Source: Candidatus Kuenenia stuttgartensis
Lineage (GTDB): Bacteria > Planctomycetota > Planctomycetia > Pirellulales > UBA1268
Assembly: GCA_945877135.1 (NCBI GenBank)
Contig: CAMCQY010000025.1
Coordinates: 1 to 36,007 of the forward strand
Reading direction: 5' to 3'
DNA length: 36,007 nucleotides
The translations under genes were made by a program, and so were the position numbers. The notes below the pieces were generated by a model. It saw only the letters and a list, made by a program, of their open reading frames with translations. It did not search any database and was not told the DNA's origin. Of this stretch, positions 34,549-36,007 are shown piece after piece (position 1 is the first letter of the stretch; each line of letters opens with the position of its first letter).

Positions 34549-36007
34549 CCAACGAATTTTCCCACCTCCGTACCGGCGGCGCTGCCGGTGGCATCGTCGC
34601 CGATCCAACCGCGAGGCCCGAAGCGATCGAGGCCGACGCCGTCGTGACGTTTCTCACCGAGGGGGGCATCGGGTCCGGCACCGTCGCCGAGATCGATCGG
34701 GCGACCGGTGGACTTCTCTCGAGGCTGGCCGCCGCCGGGGAAATCACTGGCAAGCGGTATGAGTGCGTGCCTATCCTCGCGGCTCCCGGCCTCAAGGCCG
34801 GTCAACTCGTGGTGGTGGGGCTCGGCAAACGCGAGGATCTTGACGCTGGCGTGCTCTACCGCGCGGCGGCGACGGCCTCGAAGCATCTCGCCGGCCGTCC
34901 CCGCGCGAAGGTCGTATTTGTTGCCGACGGCTCCTGGTCGACCCGGCAGACGGAGCAAGCCGTGGCGGGTGCGGCCGTCGGCATGGTTGGGCAGGATCTC
35001 TACCGGGCCGAAAAGAAACGCACGCGGTTCGGCAGCACCGTCTGGCTGGTGGCGGCTCCCGAGGCCGTCGCCCACGGTGTGGTGATCAGCGAGGGGGTGA
35101 ATCTGGCACGGCGGCTGGTCAACATGCCGGCTGATGATCTCTACCCGCAGACCTTTTCCGAGGAGGCGGCGGCCGTGGCCGGCCGCACCGGGATGGAGAT
35201 CGAGATCTGGGACGAGGAGCAGCTGGCGAGGGAACGCTGCCACGCGATCCTGGCGGTCGGCCGGGGCTCGAGCCGTGCGCCGAGGCTGGTCATCCTCCGC
35301 TACCGCGGACCAGGGGCTCACAACGGCCAGCCCGACATCGCGCTTGTCGGCAAGGGCGTGACCTTCGATTCTGGTGGTCTCTCGCTCAAGCCCTCCGATT
35401 CGATGCTCGGCATGAAGTGCGACATGTCCGGAGGGGCCGCCATGCTGGCTGCGGCCGCCACGATCGCCGCGCTCAAGCTGCCGGTGAATCTCTTGGTCGC
35501 GATCGGCCTCGTGGAAAACATGACCGGCCCGGCGGCCTACAAACTCGGCGACGTGATCACGGCGAGAAGCGGCACCACGATCGAGATTCACAACACCGAC
35601 GCCGAGGGACGCGTCGTGCTGGCCGACGTGCTCGACGTGGTCCGCGGCTATAAGCCGAAGCGGATCATCGACGCCGCCACGCTCACGGGGGCCTGTATGG
35701 TGGCGCTTGGCCATGATGTCGCCGGTCTCTTCACCAACGATCAGCCCTGCTGCGACGATCTCGCCCGGGCGGCCCGCGCCGTTGGCGAGCCCGTCTGGCA
35801 GCTGCCGATGTATGCCGACTACGACGACCAGATCCGAAGCGACGTGGCCGACATCAAGAACGTCGGCGATGGCCGCTGGGGTGGCGCCATCACGGCGGCG
35901 AAGTTCCTCGAGCGGTTTGTGGGCGGTATTCCCTGGACCCACGTTGACATCGCCGGCCCGGCATTCGCCGAGAAGCCCCGCCCGTGGATCGACGGCGGCG
36001 GCACAGG
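34545..36007 (+). CDS. pepA: Leucyl aminopeptidase, M17 family (3' end outside window)
   Basis: PepA is a cytoplasmic, hexameric di-metal aminopeptidase that trims N-terminal residues from peptides. The frame is open from the ATG at 34545 to the end of the window (487 codons), so it is missing from the closed-ORF track. The N-terminal macro-like domain covers about the first 170 residues. The catalytic domain begins near NLARRLVNMPADDLYPQTF. It contains the metal/active-site motifs LVGKGVTFDSGGLSLKPSD, MKCDMSGGAAMLAA and the M17 signature HNTDAEGRVVLAD, then DAATLTGACMVALG. The last visible residues (WTHVDIAGPAFAEKPRPWID) belong to the C-terminal end of the family, so only a few dozen residues are missing. 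It is translationally coupled to the RND exporter. Confidence 0.96.
   Translation, partial: MTNEFSHLRTGGAAGGIVADPTARPEAIEADAVVTFLTEGGIGSGTVAEIDRATGGLLSRLAAAGEITGKRYECVPILAAPGLKAGQLVVVGLGKREDLDAGVLYRAAATASKHLAGRPRAKVVFVADGSWSTRQTEQAVAGAAVGMVGQDLYRAEKKRTRFGSTVWLVAAPEAVAHGVVISEGVNLARRLVNMPADDLYPQTFSEEAAAVAGRTGMEIEIWDEEQLARERCHAILAVGRGSSRAPRLVILRYRGPGAHNGQPDIALVGKGVTFDSGGLSLKPSDSMLGMKCDMSGGAAMLAAAATIAALKLPVNLLVAIGLVENMTGPAAYKLGDVITARSGTTIEIHNTDAEGRVVLADVLDVVRGYKPKRIIDAATLTGACMVALGHDVAGLFTNDQPCCDDLARAARAVGEPVWQLPMYADYDDQIRSDVADIKNVGDGRWGGAITAAKFLERFVGGIPWTHVDIAGPAFAEKPRPWIDGGGT

Overview
The window is GC-rich (about two thirds by eye), densely coding bacterial DNA that most likely comes from a Planctomycetota genome of the Pirellulales type. 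The grounds are gene content (ECF sigma factor with a downstream membrane anti-sigma-like protein ending in an H-x-DG motif, PEGA lipoprotein, DUF1570-like secreted protein, LptD-like and LptF/G-like outer-membrane proteins) and several families of short intergenic repeats. This placement is inference, because no rRNA or other phylogenetic marker is present. I saw no rRNA, tRNA, CRISPR array, phage or intact insertion sequence.

Layout: (1) 1-1803, the 3' part of a RecQ helicase gene on the plus strand. (2) 2005-7478, a minus-strand branched-chain amino-acid-type ABC importer operon in the order livK-like, livH, livM, livG, livF; the last four genes are joined by 4-base ATGA overlaps, and LivG carries an unusual ~180-residue insert with two predicted membrane helices. 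(3) 7760-13520, minus-strand carB then rlmL (37 bases apart), with repeat-derived sequence inside rlmL. (4) 13653-16831, an AhpD-like gene (plus), then minus-strand genes for a PEGA lipoprotein, a PaaK-like CoA ligase and a DUF971 protein. (5) 16936-24369, a plus-strand run: membrane PP2C phosphatase, LptF/G-type permease, TIM-barrel isomerase/epimerase, secreted HExxH protein and transketolase (with its own promoter). (6) 24712-26462, minus-strand ECF sigma factor and anti-sigma-like membrane protein. (7) 26761-28377, an NCS2-like permease converging on and overlapping an LptD-like gene (minus). (8) 32182 to the end, an RND/MMPL exporter translationally coupled to a leucyl aminopeptidase (pepA) that runs off the window.

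Most genes are housekeeping: DNA repair, amino-acid uptake, pyrimidine/arginine precursor synthesis, rRNA modification, pentose-phosphate metabolism, outer-membrane biogenesis and peptide turnover. The most unusual signals are the LivG insert; a ~131-157 bp dispersed element with terminal inverted repeats, present in three copies whose stems change by compensatory substitutions; and two repeat intrusions into the rlmL reading frame. Promoters resembling sigma-70 sites with 18-bp spacers can be read upstream of carB, tkt and the lptD-like gene, and livK and the paaK-like gene look leaderless.

Starts in the supplied ORF track were shortened for carB, rlmL, the paaK-like gene, the DUF971 gene, the PP2C gene, the lptD-like gene and the RND gene. 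The recQ and pepA genes were extended to the window edges.
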